A stretch of 64,000 bases of DNA, taken from assembly GCA_035356615.1 (NCBI GenBank), contig DAOQSN010000030.1, positions 6,428 to 70,427 on the forward strand, in the 5' to 3' direction. The position numbers and the translations under genes were made by a program. Position 1 is the stretch's first letter; each line of letters starts with the position of its first letter. The stretch comes from JAKQDH01 sp029558835 (GTDB taxonomy: Bacteria; Planctomycetota; Phycisphaerae; UBA1845). The notes beneath the pieces are model-generated. The model was not told the DNA's origin and searched no databases. It was given only the letters and a program-made list of their open reading frames with translations. Below, piece by piece: positions 8,337-17,266 of this stretch.

Positions 8337-9332
8337 TCAGGTGTGCAGCTCCACGATGTCCTTGTCGTGCAGGATGTGATCAAGCTCGACGTTCTGGCCG
8401 TCGGCCACGCCGGAGCCCCAGAGGCGTGCGGCGCGCACGCGGTGCTCGTGGCCGTGGTACACCTTGCGGGCAAGCTCGTGCACGTTGCTGCCGGCCGGCA
8501 GGATGAAGGGGTCGGCAAGGTCGGGCTTCTTGCCCGGCGGCTTCGCGTAGATGCGGATGACACGCACCAGCTTGAAGAACAGCTCCGGCAGGCGGGCCAT
8601 GCGCTCGGGGTCGCGCGTGGAGAGCGGCTCGATGCGCGCACGCGTGCCGACGAGCTCCCGCAGCAACTCCAGGCGCTCGTCCGCGCCGGCCGCGTCGATC
8701 TTGTTGGCCAGCACCAGGCCGGGGACTTTCAACATCGCCCCCGGCTGGGCCGGATGCTCACGCGGACCGTCCGTCAGCTCGACGTTGCGCTCCGCCAGGT
8801 GATTGAGGCACGTCTCGACGTCCTCCAATACAGAGTTGCTGGCGAGGTCCGCCACTACCAGCAGGACGTCGGCCGACCGCCACAGGCCCGGAAAACCCGC
8901 GGGCACGTCGTCGGCCGTGACCGGCGGCGTGTCCACAAGCTGAATCTGCACGTCCTCGTAGTGGACCATGCCCGGCACCGGCAGGGCCGTGGCGAAGGGG
9001 TATTCCGTGATCTTCACGTGCGCGCTGGTCAGCCCGCCGACGATGGACGATTTGCCGACGTTCGGCGTGCCGAGCAACACGACCTGCCCCGCGCCGCCCC
9101 TGGGGATGCTGAACGGGTTGGCCTGGCCGGGGCCCTTGCGCTCGACCTGCTGCAACGCCTTGCGCGCCGCGGAGAGCTTCTTCTTGAGGTCAGCCTGGAG
9201 CTTCTCCGACGACTTGTGCTTGGGCAGCTCGCGCCACATCTCCTCCAGCGCGGCCAACTTCTCCTCGGGCGTGGTGGCCGCCCGGTACCTGGCCTCGGCC
9301 GCGAGGTACTGCGGTGTCAAGTTGGCGGCCAT
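8337..9332 (-). CDS. DRG/Obg-like GTPase with TGS domain
   Basis: The 331-residue protein has an N-terminal helical region (residues 1-75), a GTPase domain with G1 GTPNVGKS (about 88-95), G3 VDTPP (about 133-137) and G4 NKID (about 210-213), and a C-terminal TGS domain (about 255-331, ending LDHILHDKDIVELHT). This arrangement matches the DRG/Obg-related translation GTPases. DRG proteins associate with ribosomes, but a bacterial role is not settled. The start at 9332 (AANLTPQYLAAEARY) has GGGAG nine bases upstream and fits family starts. It stands alone, divergent from the downstream repeat-protein gene. Confidence 0.88.
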   Translation of the reverse strand: MAANLTPQYLAAEARYRAATTPEEKLAALEEMWRELPKHKSSEKLQADLKKKLSAARKALQQVERKGPGQANPFSIPRGGAGQVVLLGTPNVGKSSIVGGLTSAHVKITEYPFATALPVPGMVHYEDVQIQLVDTPPVTADDVPAGFPGLWRSADVLLVVADLASNSVLEDVETCLNHLAERNVELTDGPREHPAQPGAMLKVPGLVLANKIDAAGADERLELLRELVGTRARIEPLSTRDPERMARLPELFFKLVRVIRIYAKPPGKKPDLADPFILPAGSNVHELARKVYHGHEHRVRAARLWGSGVADGQNVELDHILHDKDIVELHT

Positions 9333-9403
9333 CAGCGCAGCTCCCTTTCCGCACGCCACTGCTCACCTATGATGACAGATGTTCGCGGCGATCCCCGCCC
9401 TGA

Positions 9404-9478
9404 GCAACCCCCCTCCCTCCCAGGGAGGGGTCCGGGAGGGTTGAACCACCGCGGCATTCCCCTCACCCTGCCCTCTCC
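9404..9478. repeat. CTCTCCC-family hairpin repeat, intergenic
   Basis: CCCTCCCTCCCAGGGAGGG forms a stem, and CCCCTCACCCTGCCCTCTCC, the conserved unit of the family, follows at about 9459-9478. It lies in the spacer between the divergent GTPase and repeat-protein genes. Confidence 0.6.
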
Positions 9479-9623
9479 ACATACGGGCGGGCAACCGCAA
9501 GGGCATGATAGCCCGTTTCCGCTTGAATCAGGCGGGCCGCATGGGTATGATGGCAGCTTCAAGTCCGATAAATGGGAAATGTCAGTTCAGCAGGCGAGGG
9601 CCAGGCTTTACAAGGAGAGGACT

Positions 9624-12176
9624 GTGAGCGACAGCCGTACAACGCATCGGAATCCGTCGTTGCGGGCGTGGGCCGGGGCGGTGAGTGTCATCATTCTGGC
9701 ACTGGCGGGCGTCGTGCCAGTGGCGCTGGCCCAGGACTGCGACTGGTTGCCGGGCGAGGGCGTGCCGGGGACCGACGGCCCTGTATATGCCACCACTACG
9801 TGGGACCCCGATGGACCGGGGCCGCAGCCCGAGCTGCTTGTTATCGGTGGGCAGTTCACACTGGCGGGCGACGTTGTCGCAAACAACATCGCCGCGTGGG
9901 ACGGCAGCACCTGGCAGCCGCTGGGGTCGGGGATGAATGCCAGTGTGCGCGCCCTGACGGTGCACGACGGTGAGTTGATCGCGGGGGGCTATTTCACAAG
10001 CGCCGGAGGTGTGACGTGCAACTACATCGCCCGCTGGAACGGCAGCGCCTGGCAGCCGCTAGGGTCGGGGATGAGCGGCGGTGTGCGCGCCCTGACGGTG
10101 TACAACGGCGAGCTGGTTGCGGGGGGCGTTTTCACGACCGCCGGCGGCGTGCCGTGCAACCGCGTCGCCCGCTGGGACGGCACCATATGGCAGGCGCTGG
10201 GGTCGGGGATGGGCAGTTACGACCCAGGCGTGTACGCCCTGACGGTCTACAACGGCGAGCTGATCGCGGGGGGCTGGTTCACGACCGCCGGTGGCGTGAC
10301 ATGCAACTACATCGCTCGCTGGAACGGCGGCGTCTGGCAGCCGTTGGGGTCGGGGATGAACAACGCGGTGTACTCCCTGACCGTCTGCGACGGCCAACTG
10401 ATCGCAGGGGGCGAGTTTTGGAGCGCTGGGGGCGTGCCGTGCAACCACATTGCCCGCTGGAACGGCAGTGCTTGGCAGTCGCTGGGGTCGGGGATGGGCA
10501 GCCCCTGGGTGTATGCCCTAGCGGTCTACAACGGGGAGCTCATTGCGGGGGGCAGTTTCACAAGTGCCGGCGGCGTGCTGTGCAACTTCATCGCCCGTTG
10601 GACCGGCAGCGCCTGGGAGCCGCTGGGGTCGGGGATGGGCGGCTTTGTGTACGCCCTGACGGTCTACGATGGCGAGCTGATCGCAGGGGGCGAGTTTACC
10701 ATCGCCGGTGATATGCTCTGCAACTACATTGCCCGCTGGAACGGCAGCGCCTGGGAAGCTCTGGGGGCGGCGATAGGCGGTGCTTCCCCATCACCCGTGT
10801 ACGCCCTTACGGTCTACGACGGCGAGCTGCTTGCGGGGGGCTCTTTCACGACCGCCGGTGGCGTGACATGCAACTATATCGCTCGCTGGAACGGCGGCGC
10901 CTGGCAGCCGCTGGGCAGTGGAATGGCCGGCGACTACTATCCCTATGTTTACGCGCTTACGGTCTACAACGGCGAACTGATCGCGGGGGGCCGGTTCACG
11001 ACCGCCGGCGGCGTCCCGTGCAACTGCATCGCCCGCTGGAACGGCAGCGCCTGGCAGCCGCTGGGGTCGGGAATTGGGTCCCAATTCTCAGTGGTGTACG
11101 CGCTCACCGTCTACAACGGCGAGCTGCTTGCGGGGGGCAGTTTCTGGACCGCCGGCGGCGTGTCGTGCAAGTGCATCGCCCGCTGGGACGGCAGCGCTTG
11201 GCAGCCGCTTGGGTCGGGGATGAACGCCAGCGTGTGCGCCCTGACGGTCTACAACGGCGAACTGATCGCGGGAGGCGCTTTCACGACCGCCGGCGGCGCG
11301 ACGCGCGCATACATCGCCCGCTGGAATGGGAGCACTTGGCACCCTGTGGGGTCGGGGATGGGCGGCAACATCCCCGACGTGCTCGCCCTGACGGTCTACA
11401 ACGGCGAGCTGATCGCGGGGGGCGCTTTCACGGCCGCCGGCGGCGTGCCGTGCAACCGCATCGCCCGCTGGAACAGCAGCGCCTGGCAGGCGCTGGGATC
11501 GGGGATGGACGACCGAGTGAACGCCCTAACGGTCTACAATGGGGAGGTGATCGCGGGGGGCTGGTTCACGACCGCCGGCGGCGCGACATCCAACTACATA
11601 GCCCGCTGGGATGGCAGCGCCTGGCAGCCTCTGGGGTCCGGGATGAACAATAACGTGTACGCTCTGACGGCCTACAGCGGAGAGTTGATCGCGGGGGGCG
11701 CTTTCACGACCGCCGGCGGGTACATCTCGTACTACTGGGCCCGCTGGGCTTGCTTTGCCGACTGCGATCTCGACACCGATGGCGACGTTGATGAGGACGA
11801 TTTCTGGATGTTTGTCGGCGCGTTCGGCACGTGCACAGGTGACACCGGCTTCCTGGCTGAGGCGGACTTCGACAGTGACGGGTGTGTCACGCTGACCGAC
11901 TACGGGCAATGGCTGCAATGCTACATCGATGCCAACGGCCGGGAGTTCGGCGCCCCCCCTCCAGCGCCCGCCGAGCCAATCCTATTGCCCGTCGAACCCG
12001 TCCCGCCGCCCGGCGAACCGATTCCATCGCCCGCCGACCCCCTGCCACCGTCTGCCGAACCGACTCCCGTGGGCAGCGAGTCGGGTGCTCTGCTTGGCGA
12101 ACCGACCACGCCGACCGTCGAACCGGCACCTTCCCGGCCGGTGAAAGCGGCAGCCCCGGTCTCGGCCGATCGGTAG
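9624..12176 (+). CDS. Exported 14-repeat beta-propeller-like protein with C-terminal dockerin and Pro-rich tail
   Basis: The 850-residue product begins at a GTG with AAGGAGAGG four bases upstream; the open frame reaches far upstream but is antisense there. A signal peptide (SVIILALAGVVPVALAQ) ends near residue 38. About residues 70-710 are 14 tandem copies of a 42-50 residue unit: GELIAGG.FTTAGGV, then CNYIARWNG, then SAWQPLGSGM, then VYALTVYN. The pattern recalls Kelch-like or WD-type blades, one unit per blade or half-blade. After the repeats comes a dockerin-like EF-hand pair (DLDTDGDVDEDDFWMFVG and ADFDSDGCVTLTDY), then a Pro/Glu-rich tail of about 80 residues. Probably a surface or secreted binding protein; the ligand is unknown. 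Confidence 0.88.
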   Translation: MSDSRTTHRNPSLRAWAGAVSVIILALAGVVPVALAQDCDWLPGEGVPGTDGPVYATTTWDPDGPGPQPELLVIGGQFTLAGDVVANNIAAWDGSTWQPLGSGMNASVRALTVHDGELIAGGYFTSAGGVTCNYIARWNGSAWQPLGSGMSGGVRALTVYNGELVAGGVFTTAGGVPCNRVARWDGTIWQALGSGMGSYDPGVYALTVYNGELIAGGWFTTAGGVTCNYIARWNGGVWQPLGSGMNNAVYSLTVCDGQLIAGGEFWSAGGVPCNHIARWNGSAWQSLGSGMGSPWVYALAVYNGELIAGGSFTSAGGVLCNFIARWTGSAWEPLGSGMGGFVYALTVYDGELIAGGEFTIAGDMLCNYIARWNGSAWEALGAAIGGASPSPVYALTVYDGELLAGGSFTTAGGVTCNYIARWNGGAWQPLGSGMAGDYYPYVYALTVYNGELIAGGRFTTAGGVPCNCIARWNGSAWQPLGSGIGSQFSVVYALTVYNGELLAGGSFWTAGGVSCKCIARWDGSAWQPLGSGMNASVCALTVYNGELIAGGAFTTAGGATRAYIARWNGSTWHPVGSGMGGNIPDVLALTVYNGELIAGGAFTAAGGVPCNRIARWNSSAWQALGSGMDDRVNALTVYNGEVIAGGWFTTAGGATSNYIARWDGSAWQPLGSGMNNNVYALTAYSGELIAGGAFTTAGGYISYYWARWACFADCDLDTDGDVDEDDFWMFVGAFGTCTGDTGFLAEADFDSDGCVTLTDYGQWLQCYIDANGREFGAPPPAPAEPILLPVEPVPPPGEPIPSPADPLPPSAEPTPVGSESGALLGEPTTPTVEPAPSRPVKAAAPVSADR
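9831..11750 (+). repeat. Coding tandem repeat, 14 units of about 135-150 bp
   Basis: The DNA for the 14 blade-like units is itself strongly repetitive, e.g. GCGGGGGGCTGGTTCACGAC and TGGCAGCCGCTGGGGTCGGG recur with few changes. Spacing varies because the loop before VYALTVY ranges from about 3 to 11 residues. High nucleotide identity between neighbours suggests recent duplication or gene conversion, so copy number may vary between strains and may be mis-assembled. Confidence 0.85.
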
Positions 12177-12214
12177 GGTCTGTGGCGGCTGGCACAAGCG
12201 GGAACAGCGCTCGA

Positions 12215-12298
12215 ATGCAGAATGAAGAAGTATGAATTCAGAAAGGGCTGCGCACGCCCTCTACTTTCTGAGTTCTTCATTCATCATTCTGCATTCGC
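12215..12298. repeat. GCAGAATG-type inverted repeat, copy 1
   Basis: The left arm (AATGCAGAATGAAGAAGTAT then GAATTCAGAAAGGG) and the right arm (CTTTCTGAGTTCTTCATTCA then TCATTCTGCATTC) pair over about 35 bases with few mismatches around a short GC-rich loop. It is much richer in A+T than its surroundings. A copy with the same arms lies at 50030-50112. It separates the repeat-protein gene from the convergent sugar transferase gene, so it could also terminate transcription both ways. Confidence 0.7.
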
Positions 12299-12355
12299 GG
12301 TCCGCAGGCTTGCGCCTGCGGCTCTGATGGCGCAGCGTTCGGCGGTCTCGGCCCC

Positions 12356-13849
12356 TCAGCAGGCTCCACGCAGGAACGTGCCTACCGTGCGCAGCAGGAT
12401 GATGAGATCCAGCTCGAAGGACATGTGCTTGAGGTAATAGAGGTCGAATTGCAGCTTGCGCTTGGCGTCCGCGACGCTGGCGCCGTAGCGGAAGCTGATC
12501 TGCGCCCAGCCGGTCAGGCCCGGCTTGACCAGATGACGTTCGGCATAATACGGCAGCGTCCGAGACAGCTCGGCCACGATGTCCGGCCGCTCCGGTCGCG
12601 GGCCGACGATCGACATCTGCCCGATCAGAATATTGTAAAGCTGCGGCAGTTCGTCGAGGCGCGTGCGGCGCAGCCAGCGCCCGACGCGGGTCACCCGCGG
12701 ATCATCCCGGGTGGCCCAGACGCTCTTGCCGTTTTCCGCGTTCGGACGCATCGTGCGGAACTTATACAGTTTGAACAGCTTGCCGTTCTGGCCGACGCGG
12801 TCCTGGGCATACCACACCGGCCCGCCGTCGCTGAGCTTGATCGCCAGCGCGATCAGCGGCCACAGCGGCGCGCTGAGCAGCAGCCCCAGCGTGGCCGACA
12901 CCAGGTCCGTCACCCGCTTGAGCTTGGCGCGGTCCTCGCAGTGCACCTTCAGGTCGGCGAACAGGAACCACGCGGGCGTGAGTTCGTCCACGAGGATCTG
13001 CCCGGTGGCCTTCTCGTAGAACGTGGCCTCGTTGGTGACCCGGCAGCCCGCCTGCAACCAGGGCACCAGCCAGCGCATCGCCTGGCCGTCCCGGGCAGCC
13101 TCGACGCCCACCACGATGTCCGTCACGGCCCCATGCCCAGACCGCTGAAGCAACTCCGCGACCGTGCCGCGATAGCCTTCCTCTGCATCACCGCTGCGGT
13201 GCTCGCCGCGCAGGTCCGCCCAGCCCACCAGACGATACTCCGACAGCAGCCCGTCCTGCTGGGCCGTCCGAAACGAGTCCCACAACGCCGGCGGCCCCAC
13301 CACCAGCAGCGTCCGGTGCGCGTTGTGCACCGCCCAGTTCGCCCACAGGCGAACGGCTACCGACGCGACCAGGTACATCCCCAGCGCGGCCGCGGCGATA
13401 CGGCGCCCGATCGTTGCGTACATCACCACGTAGATGATCGCATACGCCAGCACGGTCACGGTGCCGGCCGTCAGGCCCACCCGCGTCAGAATGCGGGACC
13501 GGCTCGGCAGCGTGTCGCGCTCGTAGAGCCCCAGCACGGCGCTCGCCACCGTCTGCGCGAACGCGAAGATCGCAAACGCCTGCCACAGCGCCACGTGCGG
13601 CGTCACCGGCGGCGAACTGGGGGGAATGAGCCGGAACGCGGCCGACAGGCTTCCCCACAGCAGGGCAATGTCCAGCAGCAGCCACGTCGAGGGGTCCATC
13701 CGCACCAGCGTCTGGCCGAACGCGCGCGCGAAGCGGCGCGCCAGCGCCGGTACGCTGCGGGGCACCCGCGCGGCACGGCTGCGCAGGTCGCCCAACGCCG
13801 GCACTGCCACCGATGGCGTCTTCACTCCGATGGCGCAATCCGCGGACAA
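12356..13849 (-). CDS. Polyprenyl-phosphate sugar-1-phosphate transferase (exopolysaccharide initiation)
   Basis: This 497-residue protein has the WcaJ/WbaP layout: several N-terminal transmembrane helices (about residues 55-170), a CoA-binding-like central domain (about 175-300) and a bacterial sugar transferase domain (about 310-497). The latter has the KFRTMR motif, the DELPQLYNILIGQMSIVGPRP block, KPGLTGWAQ and the final FDLYYLKHMS. It would transfer a hexose-1-phosphate from a nucleotide sugar to undecaprenyl phosphate, the first step of capsule or exopolysaccharide assembly. The start is a TTG at 13849, seven bases after a strong AGGAGG. No other polysaccharide genes adjoin it. Confidence 0.9.
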   Translation of the reverse strand: MSADCAIGVKTPSVAVPALGDLRSRAARVPRSVPALARRFARAFGQTLVRMDPSTWLLLDIALLWGSLSAAFRLIPPSSPPVTPHVALWQAFAIFAFAQTVASAVLGLYERDTLPSRSRILTRVGLTAGTVTVLAYAIIYVVMYATIGRRIAAAALGMYLVASVAVRLWANWAVHNAHRTLLVVGPPALWDSFRTAQQDGLLSEYRLVGWADLRGEHRSGDAEEGYRGTVAELLQRSGHGAVTDIVVGVEAARDGQAMRWLVPWLQAGCRVTNEATFYEKATGQILVDELTPAWFLFADLKVHCEDRAKLKRVTDLVSATLGLLLSAPLWPLIALAIKLSDGGPVWYAQDRVGQNGKLFKLYKFRTMRPNAENGKSVWATRDDPRVTRVGRWLRRTRLDELPQLYNILIGQMSIVGPRPERPDIVAELSRTLPYYAERHLVKPGLTGWAQISFRYGASVADAKRKLQFDLYYLKHMSFELDLIILLRTVGTFLRGAC

Positions 13850-13920
13850 GACCCTACCTCCTCAGAGCCGTCCTCATGACCCCTCTCTCTTTGTATGTGT
13901 TTAGCGTCTTTGGCGTTGGG

Positions 13921-14019
13921 GGTGCCATGCTTTCCCGCGACCGCGGTCGCGGGTAAGCATGCCTCTGCATGCCGCCGCACATGCCCACCCCCGCCTGCGG
14001 CGGGTGAGGGCATGGCACC
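13921..14019. repeat. MITE-like element, variant with GGTGCCATGC ends
   Basis: The ends GGTGCCATGC and GCATGGCACC are inverted repeats about 99 bp apart. Inside are two further palindromes, CCCGCGACCGCGGTCGCGGG and GCATGCC/GGCATGC-like pieces. It resembles the elements at 14135, 23920, 25241 and 29056 in size and in its paired-hairpin layout, with altered terminal bases. Confidence 0.6.
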
Positions 14020-14134
14020 CACGCTAAGCACATACCTCCCCTCAGCAGAGAGGGCAGGGTGAGGGGGCATCAGCACACTCTGACCGTCGGCGCCCTGCCC
14101 CAGCGCGGTCGAGTGCCACAACCAGTCCCGGCCG

Positions 14135-14274
14135 GGTGGCATGCCCAAGCCCGCCACCAGTGCACAGGGTGGCATGCCCAAGCCCGCCACCAGCGGGCGC
14201 CGGCATGCAGCCCCGTGAGAAGCGACGCCACACGCGCTCCTCCGGCATGGCGGCGCTGCGCTTGGCCATGCCAC
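14135..14274. repeat. MITE-like element with duplicated left end
   Basis: The left end GGTGGCATGCCCAAGCCCGC occurs twice (14135 and 14168), a tandem duplication with a 33-base period. The right end is GGCATGGCGGCGCTGCGCTT then GGCCATGCCACC. The right end is nearly identical to that of the element at 29056-29160 and is the reverse complement of the left ends at 23920 and 25241. Confidence 0.75.
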
Positions 14275-14607
14275 CCGGCGTCGGCTCGCCCGGGCGCGCG
14301 GCCGCACTGTTCGCCCGGGCGCGCGCGGACACGCGTGGGCGGTCGCCCTTCTCGGACGCATCGGTCAATTGCGGGGGGCAACTGAGTTATCGGGGCGCAG
14401 CACACGCCCCATTGCTGGGGGGGGCAGAACGGACCGATAACGCAGGCCGTCGGCAATCCCCACGCTGCCCCCGTCGCACGCTCGGGAAGCGGGGCTTTTT
14501 TGGACGAGTACGCCGCGCGGACACCCGATATCCACGCAGCAGGTTTGGCTGTGATGGTACACCCAGGGGGCGGGCCGTCGTGGTCCGCGCGCCAGGAGAG
14601 GTTCACT

Positions 14608-15351
14608 TTGGCAGCACAACGAGTCATCGTTGCGGTCGCGGTGCTCACGGGCTTGCTGGGGGGCTGCGCCGGCCCACGCCCGCAGCCTTGGGCCCCCGCT
14701 CCCCAGGTGCATTGGGAGGAGCTGGCCGGCACAGCGGTGCCCGCGGCCGAAGACGGGTACGTCATCCTCTCGCCGGAGCCGACGCAGGGGCGTTTCCCGG
14801 CCGCCATCGGTGTCAGCCGGGTGGGTGTGGAGATCGTCAACGCGGAGACGGCTGAACGCCGACCCTACTTGTGTCCCCGCCCACGCAATGAGTTCCTCTC
14901 CTGGAACTCCGCCTTCGACGACCAGATGGCCGTCAGCGAGGTCTTCCCCGTCTGGCAGCGCGATCTGGGTGGCGCGGAGGCGACGCCCGGGCAAATCGTG
15001 GCTGCGTTCCGCGCGCTGGGGGCGAAGGTTGGGCTGATCTACGCCCAGAACGCACCCAGCGAGACCGAAGCGGAGATGCTGGGCGTCATCTACGACACGG
15101 ATACCACGACGCCGCTCGCCACTGTGCACGCTCGCGCGCACTCGGTCCCGCCGCGCGAGCGTCCCCGCGGGCCGCGCCACGCCATCCCCTGGGAAACAGA
15201 CGCCCGCGCGCTGGTGCGCGTCGAGTTCCAGAACGAGGTGGCCCGCTGCCTGCGGGAGTTGCTGAAGCGGGACGTGCCCCAGACGGTGGACGTTCCCGCG
15301 GGTTGGGTGATGCCGGAAACCCCACGCTGGATCCAGTGGCCGCCGCAGTAA
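14608..15351 (+). CDS. Lipoprotein of unknown function
   Basis: The start is a TTG at 14608 with AGGAGAGG seven bases upstream. The first residues form a short lipoprotein signal (VIVAVAVLTGLLGGC), with the lipobox Cys near residue 20, so the protein should be lipid-anchored. The mature part of about 225 residues has no family I recognise. It has a Pro-rich linker, a central YVILSPEPTQGRFPAAIGVS block, and a C-terminal half with many charged residues ending in WIQWPPQ. An upstream in-frame ATG at 14500 would bury the signal peptide and was rejected. It stands alone, upstream of the VanZ-like gene. Confidence 0.68.
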   Translation: MAAQRVIVAVAVLTGLLGGCAGPRPQPWAPAPQVHWEELAGTAVPAAEDGYVILSPEPTQGRFPAAIGVSRVGVEIVNAETAERRPYLCPRPRNEFLSWNSAFDDQMAVSEVFPVWQRDLGGAEATPGQIVAAFRALGAKVGLIYAQNAPSETEAEMLGVIYDTDTTTPLATVHARAHSVPPRERPRGPRHAIPWETDARALVRVEFQNEVARCLRELLKRDVPQTVDVPAGWVMPETPRWIQWPPQ

Positions 15352-15635
15352 CGCTCCCTCCCTCGCGGGCTTTCACTAAGCCGCGACGTGGTCACATAGT
15401 CCGAGCGGAAGAGCGGGCACGACCCGACCTCGAGCCCGGTCGACAGCGAGGGGCGTCCCAGCGGGTCCTGTGTTCCCTGATCCGGTCGCCCCGCTTCCCG
15501 CGAGCGGTCCAGCCCGCGCGACGCGACCCCGGACACCCGACAGCGGGCGGTCGTCGCACCTCGACCCCGACTCGGGGCTGGTGAGGGAGACCCGCCGGCG
15601 GAGAAGTCCAAGCACTTGCGGGGGTAGCGAACCAC

Positions 15636-17180
15636 ATGCCGGCCAAAGTGTCATTCAATCGCTCGCTGCCCACGCTACTCAGCCGCAATCCGGTCGAGGT
15701 CCTCACGCTGCTGTATCTGCTGTTCATCGTTCAGCTTTCGCTGATTCCCTACGACTTGCAGCTTGGCCGTGCGGGTGGAGACGTCTTCTCGGAGCCATGG
15801 TCGGCGCGCCACCCTCCGGACGTAGCCGCGAACTTGATGCTGTACGTGCCGTTGGGCTGGCTGCTGCACGCCGGTCTGGCGCGTCGGCTCCATAGCCGCT
15901 GGTCGGCGTGCCTGCTGTCCGTGACGGCGGCCTTCGGCCTCAGCCTGAGCATGGAGGTCATGCAGGGCTTCTCCCCCTCCCGGGTGTCGTCGCTGGCGGA
16001 CGTGGCCACCAATGCCGTCGGCGCGGCACTCGGCAACGTGTTGGCGTGCGGGTGCGGCTGGTTGCTGCCGCGTCTCCTCGGGGCGCTGATCGCGACGCTG
16101 TATGAACGTCCACAGGTCGCCCTCTTGCAGGTGTACCTCGTGGTGCTGGTCTTCGTTGGAGCACTGCCCTTCCTGTTCTGCCTGGATGGGGGGCACCTCA
16201 AGAACGCCGTCCGCGACGCCTATGTCGTGCCCTTCGCCTCCGACGCCACCTGGACGCAGCGCGCGGACAAGGCGCTGAAGGACGACGACCAATACGCGTA
16301 CGCGATGTTCGCACACACCCGGATGTGGCACTGGTCGGCATGGGCGGCCGAGGCCGCCTCCTTTGCCCTGCTCGCGTGGCTCATGTACCCGGTCTGGCGA
16401 ACGCAGTACGGGTGGAAACCGCTCCCGGCCGCCGCCCTCACCTGCTGGTGTGGGGGGCTGCTGGCGCTGGGTTTGAGCGTCATGCAGCTCTTCATCCTCA
16501 CCCGTGGCTTCGACGCCACGGACGTCCTGATGCGCGGGCTCGGCCTCGTCGGTGGATTGTTGCTGCACGCGCGCTACGCGACGTCCGCGGCCAAGGCCGA
16601 GGCTACGCGGACCGGCGGACCGCTGGCCCGCGTCATCTGCATCGCGGCAGCGGGGTTTGTGTTGTTCAATGGCCTCATTCCGTTCGTGCCGGACTCCGAC
16701 GGCAGCCTGTTGCGGGCAATCGCCACGCCGGCGTTTCGTCCCCTGCAAGCTACCTACACGAGCCGCTTTGACCTGATGACCGAGGACCTGGTAAGTAAGT
16801 TCGCCGCCTACGCCGTGCTCGGGGCGACCCTCGCAACTGCCTTGCCGTGGGTGGCGCAGCTATCACGCGCGCGCCGCGTGTGGCTGGCCGCCGGCGTGGC
16901 CGCGCTGCTCTCCAGCATGCTCGAGGTCGCGCAAGCGTACATCATGCCACGGGTGCCGAGTCTCACCGATGTGCTGCTGGCCGCGGTCGCCTGCCCCGTC
17001 GGCGTGTTGGCGCAGGCGCAGTTCCGAGCGATGCGCGAATTCGTGGCAGCCCAGCCTCCCTTGCCCTCGGATCGGCCGTGGACACCGACCGATGAACTGA
17101 TCCACACCCTGACCGAGCCTTACGCCGCTGCCCCCAAAGAAGTGCCGCTGCCGCGCACGCAACATCCGTCGCAGACGTAG
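15636..17180 (+). CDS. Membrane protein with two VanZ-like domains
   Basis: The 514-residue protein has about ten or more hydrophobic helices. VanZ-like blocks occur twice. The first (about residues 22-130) has NLMLYVPLGWLL, a SMEVMQGFSPSRVSSLADVA stretch and the N..GA..G helix. The second (about 345-465) has a matching SSMLEVAQAYIMPRVPSLTD. VanZ is associated with teicoplanin resistance, but most VanZ-like proteins have no known role, and tandem fusions like this are uncharacterised. The C-terminal 50 residues are Pro-rich and cytoplasmic-looking. It converges with the response regulator gene. Confidence 0.82.
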   Translation: MPAKVSFNRSLPTLLSRNPVEVLTLLYLLFIVQLSLIPYDLQLGRAGGDVFSEPWSARHPPDVAANLMLYVPLGWLLHAGLARRLHSRWSACLLSVTAAFGLSLSMEVMQGFSPSRVSSLADVATNAVGAALGNVLACGCGWLLPRLLGALIATLYERPQVALLQVYLVVLVFVGALPFLFCLDGGHLKNAVRDAYVVPFASDATWTQRADKALKDDDQYAYAMFAHTRMWHWSAWAAEAASFALLAWLMYPVWRTQYGWKPLPAAALTCWCGGLLALGLSVMQLFILTRGFDATDVLMRGLGLVGGLLLHARYATSAAKAEATRTGGPLARVICIAAAGFVLFNGLIPFVPDSDGSLLRAIATPAFRPLQATYTSRFDLMTEDLVSKFAAYAVLGATLATALPWVAQLSRARRVWLAAGVAALLSSMLEVAQAYIMPRVPSLTDVLLAAVACPVGVLAQAQFRAMREFVAAQPPLPSDRPWTPTDELIHTLTEPYAAAPKEVPLPRTQHPSQT

Positions 17181-17266
17181 CGCGGCGGCATACCGGCAGC
17201 CGCCGACCACCACGGTCCTCGCTCACCCTGCCGCTTCGCGGCAAGCGATACGGGGCGGAACGGCTG

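Larger units (their letters stand above)
13850..14607. other. Repeat-rich intergenic region
   Basis: These 758 bp separate two divergent genes and hold no convincing gene. They contain two GGTGGCATG-type elements (13921-14019 and 14135-14274) and one CTCTCCC-family unit (about 14032-14066), stacked end to end. The right third (14275-14607) shows no recognisable signal beyond the ribosome-binding site of the lipoprotein gene. Confidence 0.6.

Noticed and set aside
7815..9623. 600-codon open extension upstream of the repeat protein
   Set aside because: It is antisense to the methylase and GTPase genes, lacks protein-like composition, and the GTG at 9624 has a strong ribosome-binding site followed by a signal peptide.
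9831..11750. CRISPR-like regular repeats
   Set aside because: The units are 135-150 bp, coding, without unique spacers, and translate to a repeated protein motif.
12425..13879. Plus-strand frame opposite the sugar transferase
   Set aside because: Antisense shadow rich in Arg, Gln and His; no family motifs.
17181..17266. Hairpin TGCCGCTTCGCGGCA as a terminator between convergent genes
   Set aside because: Stem is only six base pairs and no T tract follows; too weak to call.
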